Shown: positions 1 through 12,179 of the stretch, piece after piece
How the letters are laid out: the number at the start of each line of letters is the position of its first letter
Numbering within the stretch: position 1 is the stretch's first letter
Assembly: GCF_023101765.2 (NCBI RefSeq)
Contig: NC_064218.1
Coordinates: 1,178,001 to 1,242,000 of the forward strand
DNA: 64,000 nucleotides
Direction: 5' to 3'
Source of the DNA: Spodoptera frugiperda
Lineage: Eukaryota; Arthropoda; Insecta; Lepidoptera; Noctuidae
The notes under the pieces: generated by a model
Databases searched by the model: none
Seen by the model: the letters and a program-made list of their open reading frames with translations, nothing else
Told to the model about the DNA's origin: nothing
Translations under genes and position numbers: made by a program

Positions 1-287
1 GATCATTCGCTAATATTACGAAACATTTCTTCTGTCAATCTTATCGCCTAGTACCTGTCTATCTAATTTTGATTCCCGCGCCGGCCGGATTTGAAAAATT
101 AATAACTTGGTACCATGAAAACATGAGTTTCAAAAACTCTTCCCGTATCGTTTATTATGTTATCTAGAAACCGTGCACTTAATATGTATATTTTTGTTAC
201 AGTAAATTCATTTTATAATTGATTGACAGAACTACATTTGAGAGAGTCTTAAAATTGAGTGGCGTTTGAGTATTCGGGCATATCTGT

Positions 288-394
288 CGCACTCGGAGAC
301 ATTCAATGATTACTTAAACTATGCCTTAGTAACGATTTTGTATCAAAAAAGGACAAAGGACTGTTTAAGTAATCATTAAACGATACTGAGTGCG
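288..394. repeat. Family G inverted-repeat element (MITE-like), copy 1
   Basis: The ends are CGCACTC and GAGTGCG. Just inside them AATGATTACTTAAAC is answered by GTTTAAGTAATCATT, so the element is a terminal inverted-repeat unit of about 107 bp without coding capacity. Related copies lie at about 16,493-16,600 and inside an intron of the snoRNA host gene at about 52,600-52,712. A non-autonomous DNA transposon is the simplest reading. Confidence 0.7.
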
Positions 395-1484
395 GCGGTT
401 AGTTTTCGAGATTCAAAACTTCCTACAGTAAATTGTTTAGGCAAATTATTAGTGGCTGACGACGATGACGATGTATTTATTATAAGAAATAACGGTAGGA
501 TTCTTAGAAAATTCACTTTCCTGTAATATTTTCCTTTTACTAAGAACGTCGTATTTTTCTTGTAAAAGGCATCAGATTTCTCATTCGAAAAAACTTACTC
601 TGTGTATGTAACTCTGTACCATACATAAAACACATCAATCATCAACTTATTTGTCAGCCATGATAATCTCGTAGCAATCAAGAGTCATGCACAAAATCAA
701 CACATAAGTTTCTTGTGAACAAAAACATAAAAAAAAAACCGTAGTTGTCGGGTCACCTTGTCATTAATATCGTATTTTATGTTCTTTTTGAAGTACAACT
801 GTAGTACAGACAACAGCATATCAACCTACACTTCTCTGTCAAATTCCTGTATTTGATTATCAACTCTTATGTCTCTGGTATAGAGTCGAAAATCCAATGA
901 AAAAATTGACAGTAGGGTGTAGGTTGAGTTGCCGGCGTTTGTTCAGACGTACCTACACCTTACCTACGCTACGTTCGATGATTCATCCAACTTCTGAGAA
1001 CTGCTAACTCGCCGAGAATTCACTCTCGATCCACATCCGGTCACGTGCTTGCAAAGAGTATGGCCTTCTAGAAAAAAAAAGGTTTTATTAAAAACTATAC
1101 GACCTCCTTGAATCTTGTAGGTTGTAGGGCCGGGCTCGAGTAGTTTTAGTGTTTTTTGTAGTTTTTAAGGTCGTTAGTTATTAATTTATAGTTTGGTGTG
1201 AGGATAATATTATTTTTTATTGTACCTGTGCAGAAAAACCCAGTTTGGTAGTTGTTAGGAATGTTGTATTTTTAATCACAGTGTAGGTAAATAAATGTAT
1301 TTAGGGAAATTGATTTCTTTTTACGTATGACGTATGTTAATACAATGAATTTAAATATTATTAGCAGTACTTATAGGTTATATTCCTACATAAGCACAGA
1401 ACTCCCTATAAGGCTTACAACAGCGGTTAATACTTATGTAGGTACGAGTACTACGTAAAACACATAGTAAAATTTTAAATCTAT

Positions 1485-1680
1485 AGTATAAAAATAAGTC
1501 GGGTTTTCCTTCCTGACGTTATAACTCCATATTTATATGGAGTTATAACGGCACGAACCGATTTCTACGGTTTTGCATTCGAAGCAAATAAAAACAAAAA
1601 AATCAAGAGAAAAGAAGGAAAACAGGAAAAGTCATTGGTGGTTTCGGAGTTCGCTGGGTTTGCTAGTTATTCATAAATAA
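1485..1680. repeat. Dispersed repeat with a central 32-bp palindrome
   Basis: The stretch resembles a repeat that I recall from many lepidopteran genomes, with a segment reading CACGAACCGATTTCTACGG. At 1518-1549 it holds a foldback with 15-bp arms (left arm GTTATAACTCCATAT) around a 2-nt centre. Confidence 0.5.
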
Positions 1681-2348
1681 ATTCCCACATATTTATTTAG
1701 TAGAAAAACATGCATAATTTTACAGCTTAAGCCAATACATTATATTGACTATTCCACAAGTGCGATAGTTTATTATGGAGTCTTCGAGTTTGCTTTGAGC
1801 AAAATAATGCTATTTAGGATCTGACAGAAGTTTCTGGAGGGCACTGATTGCTAGTCGCTTCTAACTGGTCAATCTAAAAACCTATGTTCAGATGTTGTGG
1901 ACGTCTTGTGGTTGCTACAGTGATGGTAATAAGCATTCAGTACTCTCTTTACCATCATAACTAGGTGCCAATAACATAACTGGCTAAAACTTGTTCAGTA
2001 ACATGCTGTTATGTTATGTTATTATAATATTGTAACGTTTAAATAGGTTGAATAACATGCTGTTATGTTATAATACTATAACGTATACTTTATCTTCTCT
2101 ACTGTTATATTATTATAACAGTTAGTTCCAAGAAACGAGTGGAATGGTCAAACAACGATATCTCAGCTCTTAATAGTCTATTACTGGTTTACTTTTTTAT
2201 CAATAAACCGTGTGTTATAACTTTATAATGTACTTATCACTACAGACGATGCCGACGTTTTATGGTACGTTTGCATAGTTGCTACAAAATATGGAATTTT
2301 GAAATTACATATTACATATTTCTTGATAAAGACTTTTTTTATGTTAGA

Positions 2349-2530
2349 AGTTGGTAAATGAACTGACGGATTACCTGATGGTAAGCAATCGCCGACGCCC
2401 GTAGACACCCGAAACACCAGAGGCGTTACAAGTACGCTGCCGGCCTTTTGGGGGGCTAGGAATTTAAGGGTTGTTGCGGAATTGGGGATTGGGAAGATTA
2501 GGAAAGGGGGTAGGGATTGGGTAATTGGGA
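2349..2530 (-). repeat. Family C dispersed repeat
   Basis: Reverse-strand copy of a repeat whose plus-strand form reads CCAAAAGGCCGGC and then, after the phrase for 'CCATGGGCGGCGGCGATTGC', ends in CATCAGGTGATCCGTC. Six copies are seen here: 2349, 2990, 17845, 30236, 32474 and 37660. It is non-coding, and open frames across it are incidental. Confidence 0.75.
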
Positions 2531-2989
2531 CAGATTATGTGAGATGGTCCTATAATAATATGTCGCAAAGTTATCGTACGAAGAATTTGAGACAAATAAT
2601 ACAAAACTTCATTAAGCAAATCTACTGATAGATATGTTATTGAAACGCAAGTCGTCAGTGGATAACATCAAAAGATTTTAAAGCAATAATCCGTAGAAAT
2701 ACTAGAAGTGCTACAAATAACTAAATTGCATCCTCAATTAAGTCGAGATTCCTACCGTAGCACATTAATTACATCAATGCCTGTGTTTGGGAGCCTGAGA
2801 AGATATTGTATAAGGCAGGCACTGGCAGACAGTTCAGTATTTTCCTCACATTATTACGTATTATTATGGATATAATTGTAACTATATATTAACATTTACA
2901 GTACGATACATAACTAGCGTCTACATGTGGCTTCGATGGTAATTTATTAAAAAAAAAAACACTTGCTTTGTGTTTAGTTATATATATGA

Positions 2990-3100
2990 GTGAGGTTACC
3001 GGAGGTTTAATTACTCCCTTCTTCCCAATCTACGATTCCCCAACAACCCTTAAATTCGTAACCCCCAAAAAGCCGGCTAAGCACTTGCAACGTCTCTATA
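2990..3100 (+). repeat. Family C dispersed repeat, partial
   Basis: Matches the middle part of family C (ACCGGAGG, CCCCAACAACCCTTAAATTC, AAAGCCGGC) and is truncated at both ends. Confidence 0.7.
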
Positions 3101-5112
3101 TCGATCTATCGAATATCGATTTTAGAAAATCGGTCGATAACGTGCTAATCCAGTATAATACCTGGATTCAGAAGTAAAATGAACTTAATACTGAACCAAA
3201 TATGATAATGACTCGACATGAATTTCTACCATCTATCTTTTAGTAAAATTTCGTCACAATCGGTGGATTGGTGGATTTTTTGTGCAGCCGTTTTGCGGTA
3301 AAAATGTAACAGACAGACCAACAAACAGACAGATAGCTTTCGTATTCCATAACATTGTAGCACACCTGCGTATTCCATTCATGCGGGGAAACAACTTGCC
3401 TTGTGTGGCACTATGTATACGGTGTAGGTAACTGCGCACGCACATGGTAGGTAGGTACACACAGTTGGTATTTACTTAATTGTGTGCCAACTGTATTGTC
3501 TGTACTTTGTATTCCATTACCTTGTGTAGTAATGTGTTGATGGACTTTATTTAATGACTATGTACAAGTCAACTGTTCCTGAACTATGATCTATGAACGA
3601 GATCGAGAGCACTCTATCTCTTTCTCTTTATCGATATTAAGGAATTCAAATTCGAAACATTCTTCCTTCAAAGACTCATACTCATAGACTCAGGATAAGT
3701 TACCGATGGATCTAAGTGCAAAATAACTTCATTTGTTCTTAACTTTAAGTCACACTCCAAACAGTTAAGTAGATAAGACAAGACTTGTTAACATGAAGGC
3801 CAATATTGATTTTATACTTAGAATACTACAGAAGTCTTCATCTAGATCTCTCGACCTCATCTAGATTTTTTTATAATAATTTTGACGTGTTTAATATCTC
3901 ACGTGAAATATCAATTCCGTAAAAAAATAAAAAAAAACCATGTCTAATATTTTAAAATAACCTACAAGACGGACCTTACCTAAAACAAAAATTAGTCATC
4001 TACCCTATTCTACGTTACCTTGTCTTGTTCAACCTTTTGTTTCTAAACTGTTGAACAAATGGCAAAAGAAAATTAATTAATACTTCTTTGTGAATTCATT
4101 TACATCGTAATTCTAGGTAAAATGTAGGCATGAATACTATTATACCATGCACTTCGCTCGCCTTCATTGGTCAGCCTTAGGTATCTATATTGTCCTTATT
4201 TGTGTTATCTACAACAAAGGCGAGGGCAGCCAGATTGTGGTCAGGTTACAAATTACCATGTTCTATGCGAAACAAAAGCTTTTTCAATTCTATATCTAAT
4301 AATGTATATTGCTTTTTAATGAGTTCGAAGTGCAAAGTTTAAAAGTAACAAAGAGGTCTATGATTTATGAATCATTATTTGAGTTAGTCTGAAAATTATC
4401 TGGTACATTGCTTGGGATACTCTTTCTTTTTTCTTATTTTCTCTAGGTAATCAAATTTTTTGGTTTGGTCCAGTGGTAATATTGTTATACGATCAACTGG
4501 TCGCTACTTCGAATTCTTACAGGAGTTGCAGTGTTTAGTGCTGTAGACCAAGACTGTATTGAAAAAGTTATTACCAAAGTAATATTTTGTAGTTTCCTGA
4601 TCACAATCATGATTGCCAAGTGAAGGTCAATGTTGGCGACCGGATAATTGTGTTACTATTATATCATTATTATCAAACATTATAATTACTCCACAAACCA
4701 TAGAAACTTACTTCGCAAACCATAAAAGCAAAATGATCCCAGATGCGTGTACCAAATAGTTTAGGAAAAAAAATGATATCCGTCTCTTGATAAATCTAAT
4801 AGATCTTGACACATACATATATGTTCAGTCACATCACGATGATAATGGTGATGATACCCAAAGTCCATTTCTGACTGAACTGTAAGATCTAAAACACATC
4901 CAGGAAATGAAGAATGGGATCACTGTATATTTACAAGAACTATCTGACAGACTATTTACCAGAAGACTAAGATACTTTATGAGAGTAATTCCGGTAATGA
5001 GTTACAGTTAATATTGACTCGGGTTATAAAGCAAATGTTGTAAACGAACCAGGCCAACGCGGCAACCGGCAACTTTCTCGGAATTTGCGAAAAATTCGAT
5101 AAGATTACCCAA
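3101..5112. other. Non-coding stretch without recognised features
   Basis: AT-rich with stop codons in all frames. I see no exon, RNA gene or repeat family that recurs elsewhere in the window. Confidence 0.5.
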
Positions 5113-5115
5113 ATG

Positions 5116-5340
5116 CCTAGTGCGAGTTTGTTTTTCAGTTGACGAGATCGAAACGAATCTAATTTTGGCGCCCTGATTGGTTGATTTTCTCGTTTCGTTT
5201 TCGTTCAACGTAAAGCAAATTTTTACTAAGGGTACAGAGTGCCTAGTGCGAGTTTGTGTTACTTTAACGCGATCGACACGTTTGTGACGTTCGGTGCTTT
5301 CATTGGTCAGCTCTAAGTTGAGTAACCAATCAGAAGTCAT
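5116..5340. repeat. Two adjacent family D foldback elements
   Basis: The first unit (5116-5232) begins CCTAGTGCGAGTTTG and ends with the imperfect complement, with a CCTGATTGGTTG segment near the centre. A second, half-length unit follows directly at 5236-5340. Other copies are at 11,538, 17,087 and 61,682. Because each unit folds on itself, long frames on either strand here are artefacts of the palindrome. Confidence 0.75.
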
Positions 5341-5783
5341 GACGAGTCACGGGGTAAGGTTGCAATTGCGTTAACGCAAACTGGTACTAGGTCTTCAGTT
5401 TTAGTAGAAACGTGTCTGTTTGTTCGTCCTGTCGTGATAATGTTCTTTGTTCTCCGCACCGTCGAATAGTTTTAATGATAACTTCGCGATAACGCTATCT
5501 CTGGAATTCTTGCGAGTAGCGCTTGCTGCAAATCTTTATAGCATTTTGTTTTTATATGTAGGTCGGGAAAATTTTATCTGCATACCAATGTGCATCTAGT
5601 TTAGAAGCTAAAAAGTCCAGTTTCTCTATGTGTTTTCCTAATATCAGTCGTCCTTACTGCTGCTGATGTTACGGACATATTAGTAGATATTATACCTAAG
5701 TAGTATGGTAGAAGTTAAAAGAATACGTTGCTAACAACAGAACTAAAAACTGAGTCCACACATACTTAGCGAGGCTCCGACTA

Positions 5784-5875
5784 GGTGTAGGAACGGGGGT
5801 GGTTTTTAGTCAGAGTCTGACATTCCTTTTCGTCTCACTCGGGGCGGGATAAGTCATTGGACGACATTTCGCCGT
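5784..5875 (+). repeat. Family B dispersed repeat, partial
   Basis: Contains GGTGGTTTTTAGTCAGAGTC and a degraded form of GGCGGGAGAAGTCATTGGA, both typical of family B. Other copies: 10317, 14268, 19858, 25935, 28557, 34005, 35548, 39875 and 58120. Confidence 0.7.
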
Positions 5876-5965
5876 CAAAAATATGCAATTGGTACGAAAG
5901 TAAACGCTTTGATGGTATGAATGATGATGATAGTAAATCTATGGATATAAACATACTACGTAGAT

Positions 5966-6135
5966 AGTGTTGCCCAAATTCAGTCTTGGTCTTGCAGTCT
6001 TGGTCTTGTTCTTGCGTTTTTGCAAGACCAAGACCAAGAACAAGACCGCGTATTTTTAGCAAGACCAAGACCAAGACTGACCGTGCAAGACTTGAGCAAG
6101 AACAAGACACAACCTGCAAGACTCTTGCGTCTTGC
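5966..6135. repeat. CAAGAC-rich repeat array, copy 1
   Basis: Irregular tandem CAAGAC/GTCTTG units starting at AGTGTTGCCCAAA. A second array at 7650-7796 ends with the reverse complement TTTGGGCAACACT, so the two arrays face each other. Frames through the arrays give low-complexity peptides rich in Gln, Asp and Lys, or in Leu, Val and Gly, and are not real genes. Confidence 0.8.
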
Positions 6136-6753
6136 AGCTAGGACTTCGCGCTATTTCACTGAGTAGTTAGGTGTAACAGTTCGGTGTATAGGTACGCACG
6201 CTTAGGAATTCTATGAGACGCAAAAAACTGTATCAAAGAATATGAAAAACTGGACCTATGCGCATTACGACTAATACCATAAACATAGCGAATAAAAAAA
6301 TATATATTAAAATCAAACTGAGTGTATGCATAGTTATGTTTTAACCATCGGCACTTTGATAATGCGGAATCAAAGGTTTTGTACTTACTTCTCAAAGAAA
6401 TTTGCCGCTTTTCGGAAGTACATGGTTATGATAGGCACACGCGCCGGCGGCGGCTTCTTTTGAAATCTAAAACAATCGTTGCCGCCACGCCGAAATCATA
6501 ACATTTGACACTATTTGATTGCCGCCATAGGGCGTAGGTATACTCATCAAAATAATTTCGAATTTTAAGAGTACCTACAGGTGTTCCAAAGAATAAATAA
6601 GTTTCAGAGTGCTTAGAATGAAAATGAATACATTATACTGATCACGCAAGTAGTATTATGATTAGGATAAAATGGTAAGGATAGGTAGTAGATGTCATAT
6701 TAATTCATTCTAGTAAGTATATATTATAATATTGATTACTTATATGGTTTTTA

Positions 6754-7411
6754 GGGTTCCGTAGCCAAATGGCAAAAAACGGAACCCTTATAGATTCGTC
6801 ATGTCTGTCTGTCTGTCTGTCCGTCCGGATGTCACAGCCATTTATTTCCGAAACTGTTGGGCCTACATAGTTGAAACTTTGTAGGTTAATGTATTTTGTT
6901 AACCACTATTCGAATTTTGAATAAAAATGAATAAATTTAAAAATTAAAGGGGTGCACGCCATACATGGAACTGATTAAAAAAAATTTTTTTAGCTAACAT
7001 ATTCGTGATGGGTGTCTATGGATATGATGTGGATATAGGTCTTTAAAAAAGACATAGAGGTACTTAAAACCATTTTTCGTCAAAATCAACCGTTTGAAAG
7101 TTAGACGCTTCCAAAGTGGAAAAATGAGTGTGTCCCCCCCCCTCTAACTTTTAAAATAAGAGAGTGAGAAAACTAAAAAAAAATATATGCTGTAGATTTC
7201 AATAGAAACTAACAACGAAAATTGGTTTGAACCAGATATCATTATTAGTTTTTAAGAAATAAAACATTTTCAAAAACCGCAAATATAACTTTGTCGTTCA
7301 TACAAACACTATGTAAAACCAAGTTATTTTATAACTTTGAAATTATGTCATCTACTTGCTGCTACGGAACCCTTCATGGGCGAGTCCGACTCGCACTCGG
7401 CCGGTTTTTTT
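6754..7411. repeat. Family F dispersed element (about 660 bp)
   Basis: Begins GGGTTCCGTAGCC, has an inverted CGGAACCC at 6780-6788 and a short CTGT tandem run at 6802-6822, and ends with CGGAACCC and CGAGTCCGACTCGCACTCGG followed by CCGG and a T run. I recall this start and end from many lepidopteran genomes. The interior (about 6960-7290) is also present in diverged form inside the large inverted-repeat element at about 26,945-27,265. Confidence 0.75.
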
Positions 7412-7649
7412 ACATGTTTTAGCAAATGTAAGCTTATAAATCATAAATGTTTATTAAGAAACAGTTACTTCCATGGAAAACGACATATAGGTCAGTTGAT
7501 TTTTCGAATTTCTTATCAAATCTTCAGTTATTTATTAATCTGCTTGATCTTTACTATGGCTATGTTAATTCAAGCTCACAATGTTCCAATTCTAATACAT
7601 TTTTCTAAGATTTAAAGTAAACTTTAATAAATAGTAATAGACTAATAGG

Positions 7650-7796
7650 TAATTGCAAGACTTGCAAGACTCTTGCTGCAAGACCAAGACCAAGACTGGG
7701 AGCGCAAGACCAAGACCAAGACCAGGTGTATTGGCGCAAGACCAAGACCAAGACTGGCTAAGTCTCGTCTTGTTCTTGCATTTGGGCAACACTATA
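7650..7796. repeat. CAAGAC-rich repeat array, copy 2
   Basis: Three blocks of CAAGACCAAGACCAAGAC separated by short spacers, ending in TTTGGGCAACACTATACGTA. It is inverted relative to the array at 5966-6135. Short open frames on both strands are by-products of the hexamer repeat. Confidence 0.8.
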
Positions 7797-7799
7797 CGT

Positions 7800-10316
7800 A
7801 GATCAGCCAAATGTTCCGAAAAGAATTACGAAATTTTAAACATAATTTTGCCGCGTAAATAGTAAGCACGCGTTTGTTTGAGCTTTACAAACAATTCAAG
7901 GATTTTTAGCACAGACATGCGAAGTTTCTGGTTTTAATAATCAAATTAGCATTTTCCCGTTTGAACAACGTTAGATGTTTTAAAATTATTTATATTTGGT
8001 CGGACAGGCTGTCTGCTAATTCGTAGGTAACTTGCGAACTTGTTTATGGTAGATAATTTTTTTTTTAACTAACTCTTAATGGCGCGTTTTTTGAACGCGA
8101 TGGTATTTTCAACAGCCTATTCGTGGCAACTTATAACCAAAGGCCTTTTCTCGCACGGAGAAGGTTTGAGCATGCCACGCTTGCTCAATGCGGGTTGGCC
8201 ATTTCAGACTTATAATTATAAATTAGTATAAGCCTAGGTTTCTTCACGATATTTTCTACACCATCTATCAGTGGTATCTAAATAATCTTAGAGTACATAT
8301 AACTCGGAAATAGTCACATTGGTATTGGCCGTTGGCAGGTTTCAAACCCTTACCCACCCTCATACATGAGAAATGGAAAATCCTCCTCTTAAACCTATGG
8401 GCCTCCGCGACATTTGCATAATATGTTGCAGTATTATAATGTAATTAAATAAATAATACGTTAAATAACAATATAATATGTAGAAATTATCACTACAGCA
8501 GCATCACAAACAGGATAATAATTAATAATATCAGCGTAAAACATCCATGTACCGCGCTTTGTTTCGCAGAAAATTACGTCGATTACTTCGAAAAGCCCAT
8601 TCACTGTGATAATTTGTTGTGACTTGTGATTTAATTTCTGACATAACAAGTTATGTTTTTTATTAAACGGTCCCCGTACTCGTACATGCCATGATTCATA
8701 CTAGATTGTGTAATAAGTATTTATGAATACATTATTATGAAGTATATGAATGTATGACAGAATTAAAATAATTTGTGTTACAATCGGTATAAAAAGTTAC
8801 ACTTAAGTTTTTTTACGAGTAGGTACACAATGACCAAATTACTTATTTATTTATAAGTATCGCAAGAAAAATGTAAGTGTAAACTTTATGTAATTGCTAA
8901 CTTGTGTCCTTTTACTGAATACTGTACTAGCTACTACCGCGAAGGTTTGACCCGCTCGGCTCGGCTTCCTCAATAAATGCACTATCCAATACAAAAAGTA
9001 TTCAAATCGGACCAGTAGATTAGCACGTTTAAACAAACAAACAAAATCTTCAACTTGATATATTAATTTAGTAAGTACATATAAGTATAGATCTGCTATT
9101 GCGCTTCAATTTGGCACCAAGGAGTATTGTCCTTGGTGGTAAATTATGGCGCGGTTTTTTGTCTAACAGACTAGGTTACTCTGTGGTAAAATAACCATGT
9201 TAAGATAGCTATTACCAAAATTTTTAACAACTAACCTTTCGCTTGTACTTTCGCTATATTAACGCCATCTAGTGAGCTTTATGCTCACTTATCTTATGTT
9301 TCTAATAAGAAACTACAAACCCAGTTTAAAAAGTTTGATAATTTTCATAATAATCGCCTTCGCAAGCATTACTAATTTACTAACATAACCTCTTTTGACA
9401 GACAAGCGTGCCATTCCGAATTTAAAATTGAAAAAAGAACAACAAAGTTTTACGCCACAGTCACACCCACTGTTTCCTTTGTCTGTATTTTTGTATTTTT
9501 ATAAACTTTATTGTAATTGCAATAAGAACCAAAAATCCATTATGCAGTGTCGTTAATACTGTCTTTCGGTACGCTGTTGTAGTAAACGATTTTGAATCCT
9601 AATCTCTTTTAAAAAGGTTGAAAATACAATAACCATGAAAGAACTTCACTGAAAAAATCTGTTGAGGTAATTTCGTCAGTATTGTTTTAGCTTTAAAGTT
9701 CATTTTGCTATGAATGTAAAGTTTGCTATCACATTGGTTTGGATTTGTTTGGCATTGGTGTCGAGGTCGCTTTGGTGCTTTGATAGATAAAATTATTGAC
9801 TTCAAGTCAATGTCAAGTTTGGGTTTAGCTTGCATTGTGTGAATTAATCTGTTTCCCACTGAAATGAGGAACAATGGACGCTAGGTTTTTTGTTCATAAG
9901 TGCTTTATTGTTTTTTCCACACGACTTTATATTTCGTGCTCGTTCCTCTCCATACGAATATCGAATTTTCGAATTTTAGCTTCACAGACAGATAATTATT
10001 TTCTTCTCCTCTAATTATTTCTTCTGATTTATTTCGTTGCAGGATCCAAAACAGTCATTCATGTCCCTGGGACGCGGCAGACTTCAGCGTTCCGGTGTTT
10101 TCATGGTTATATCTACTGCACTGTAGATCCTGGCTTACAGGAGTTGCAGCGAGTTGTGGTTGTGAGGCGGGCTTATCCCAATAAAAAAAAACAAAATTCT
10201 ATTTGGTCAGAAAATCCGTACTACAACGAATGTCAATATTCGATTTTTAATCTATGTTGATGTTGGATTGAGCTAAGTCATTAATTTTGGCTGTAAAAGT
10301 TCTTATGCGTCCCGCC
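7800..10316. other. Non-coding stretch with one family H tail
   Basis: AT-rich with no gene recognised. A short family H-like segment lies at about 8930-9045 (CAAATCGGACCAGTAGATTA), the commonly repeated tail that also occurs at about 56,905-57,085. Confidence 0.5.
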
Positions 10317-10472
10317 TTTTTCGAGGGAGGAAAATTATCCAGTGGCTTCACCCGCCTTGGGCGAGGCGAGGGGACTGACTAAAAACCACCCCGTTCCTAC
10401 TCCTGCTTTTCGAGCCAGAGCCCCGGTAACCCGCTAGGCAGTCCGCACCCAATTGGCATCAGCCCTGTAATT
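10317..10472 (-). repeat. Family B dispersed repeat
   Basis: Reverse-strand copy with CCGCCTTGGGCGAGGCGAG, CTGACTAAAAACCACCCCG, GAGCCCCGGTAACCCGCTAG and a GGCATCAGCCCT end. Confidence 0.75.
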
Positions 10473-10689
10473 GAAATAAATGCTTCGACTTTGTTATTTA
10501 ATGCATTTTTAATAATTGCAATAACAGGAACGTAGGTAATTCTTGAATACCTAAATAAAATACGCGCAAATAAGTATATCAACATTGTGCGCAATAACAT
10601 TACTGGGTACTTCACTACAATACATAATCAAAAGCTTTGTGGTTTTCTTAAATAAGTACCATTAAATAAATTAATACTAATGCATTTCA

Positions 10690-10890
10690 TACGAGAATCA
10701 CTACATAGTATAAAACAAAGTCGCTTTCTCTGTCCCTATGTCCCTTTGTAAGCTTAAATCTTTAAAACTACACAACGGATTTTGATGCGGGTTTTTTTAA
10801 TAGATAGAGTGATTCAAGAGGAAGGTTTATATGTATAATACATGCATAATATATCACCATTGCACCCATGTGAAGCTGGGCAGGTCGCTA
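10690..10890. repeat. Family H-like degenerate repeat
   Basis: Contains ACTACACAACGGATTTTGATG and the end GAAGCTGGGCAGGTCGCTAG, phrases I recall from many lepidopteran repeats. Related diverged tails are at about 22,205-22,345, 24,000-24,180, 31,045-31,200 and 54,285-54,450. Confidence 0.45.
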
Positions 10891-10976
10891 GTAGTTTATA
10901 ATATAACTTTAGAAAATAATCTACATACTAACTTATAGTTATACAATGTAAGTACTTAGGTAGGCTATAGGTGTAA

Positions 10977-10995
10977 TGTGTGTGTGTGTGTGTGT
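10977..10995. repeat. TG dinucleotide microsatellite
   Basis: A short uninterrupted TG run, flanked by the inverted pair GTGTAA (10971-10976) and TTACAC (11002-11007). Confidence 0.9.
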
Positions 10996-11537
10996 CACGT
11001 GTTACACTGTCATTCATGTCCATTCATTTACTACAGATAAATACTACTTACTTATAATTACTCATTTATTGGCAAATACTGGAGTGTTTTTCATAAAATA
11101 AATCACGTGTGAGTTTATAAACCCTGTAAGTATTAACCAACAAATTTGGATTGTAGGGCTCAAAATAACTGGGAAAGTAAATTTCTTAATTTTAGCAATA
11201 TCTCTCAAAATTGCTCAATATTCCTAGATATTCTATGTCTTGTTCTTAAAAACCAAAATGTTTGATACCAATTCCCGATTACCGACAAGAAAATTGGGCT
11301 CCACCCATAGGAGGTAACCTAATTGTGATGTGGATAGCTAGCTGAAAAATTCCACTGGTTTCATTAATATAACCGGACCAAAAAGTTAAGCAACATTCAT
11401 AACCGCTCCACATATAAAGCCAAATCCATGACACTGTTCTAAAAATAACTGTGAATAACAATATTTGCAGCTTCACATAATAAAAGCTAGTGAATTAATT
11501 AAACAAACATGTCTTACTGTGAACACAGTATCAGTGG

Positions 11538-11660
11538 GCTTAGTACGAGTTTGTCTTACGTTTAACGAGAATCCTCTGATTGGTTGGTTCGTTTCAGCAG
11601 GCCAATCAGAGGGCTAAACGCGGCAACGTTAAATGTAATACAAAACTCGTAGTAAGCCCT
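11538..11660. repeat. Family D foldback element
   Basis: Left end CTTAGTACGAGTTTG and right end CAAAACTCGTAGTAAG are inverted. The middle carries CTCTGATTGGTTGG against GGCCAATCAGAGG. It is a non-coding short foldback transposable element. Confidence 0.8.
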
Positions 11661-11935
11661 CAGTGTTGTGTGTGAGTCATAGACAAAGCGACCACTTGCG
11701 TTGCTTCGTGATAAAGCCTTTTGTTTGGTTAATAGATACTTCTTCCGCGGTTCCAGGAATTTGTACTGCGATAATTTATCTGTGGTTTGCAGTTGAGGTT
11801 TCTTGGAGTAACTAATGATGTCCGGTTTCCTTGGAATAATTTTTATTTTTGCAACTATTGATTTTGAACATCGGTTTCAGAATATTTGAATGTTACATTT
11901 TAAATTATAAAGAAGAAACTGCCTAATCGAATTGT

Positions 11936-12175
11936 CGAAAGTGCGATTTGGGGTCTCGGATCTCGGAAAGGGCAAAATATTACTGAGTTTTTTCGGTTTT
12001 TCGGAAATTTCTCAGTAGTATCACGGAATCTGAATTTGTGCTCAGTATATGGCAATACATTATTACATGGGTCTTAAACGGTGAAAAGTGGGTGTACATT
12101 GTATAGCGGCATTACGTGCCATAATCTGCATCTCCGCCTACCCTTTCGGGGACATTCATTTCGCCTACCCTTGCA
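11936..12175 (+). repeat. Family A tRNA-derived SINE, degraded head
   Basis: Plus-oriented copy: head remnant around AAGTGCGA and GGGTCTCGGATC, middle TCTCAGTAGTATCACGGA and TATATGGCAATA, tail GTGGGTGTACATTG and CATCTCCGCCTACCC. The A and B promoter boxes are mutated, so it is likely inactive. Confidence 0.75.
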
Positions 12176-12179
12176 TATA

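Larger units (their letters stand above)
1..2348. other. AT-rich non-coding stretch, left edge
   Basis: No open frame longer than chance and no exon-like segment. It contains a family G element (288-394), a foldback (1518-1549) inside a family H-like repeat (about 1485-1680), and two near-identical direct repeats around 2000-2084. Nothing else is recognised. Confidence 0.6.

Noticed and set aside
4833..4885. GTGATGA followed by CTGA
   Set aside because: Spacing too short and no terminal stem or rRNA match; chance boxes in AT-rich DNA.
5008..5340. 110-residue minus-strand frame
   Set aside because: Falls across two foldback elements, whose palindromic structure produces matched frames on both strands.
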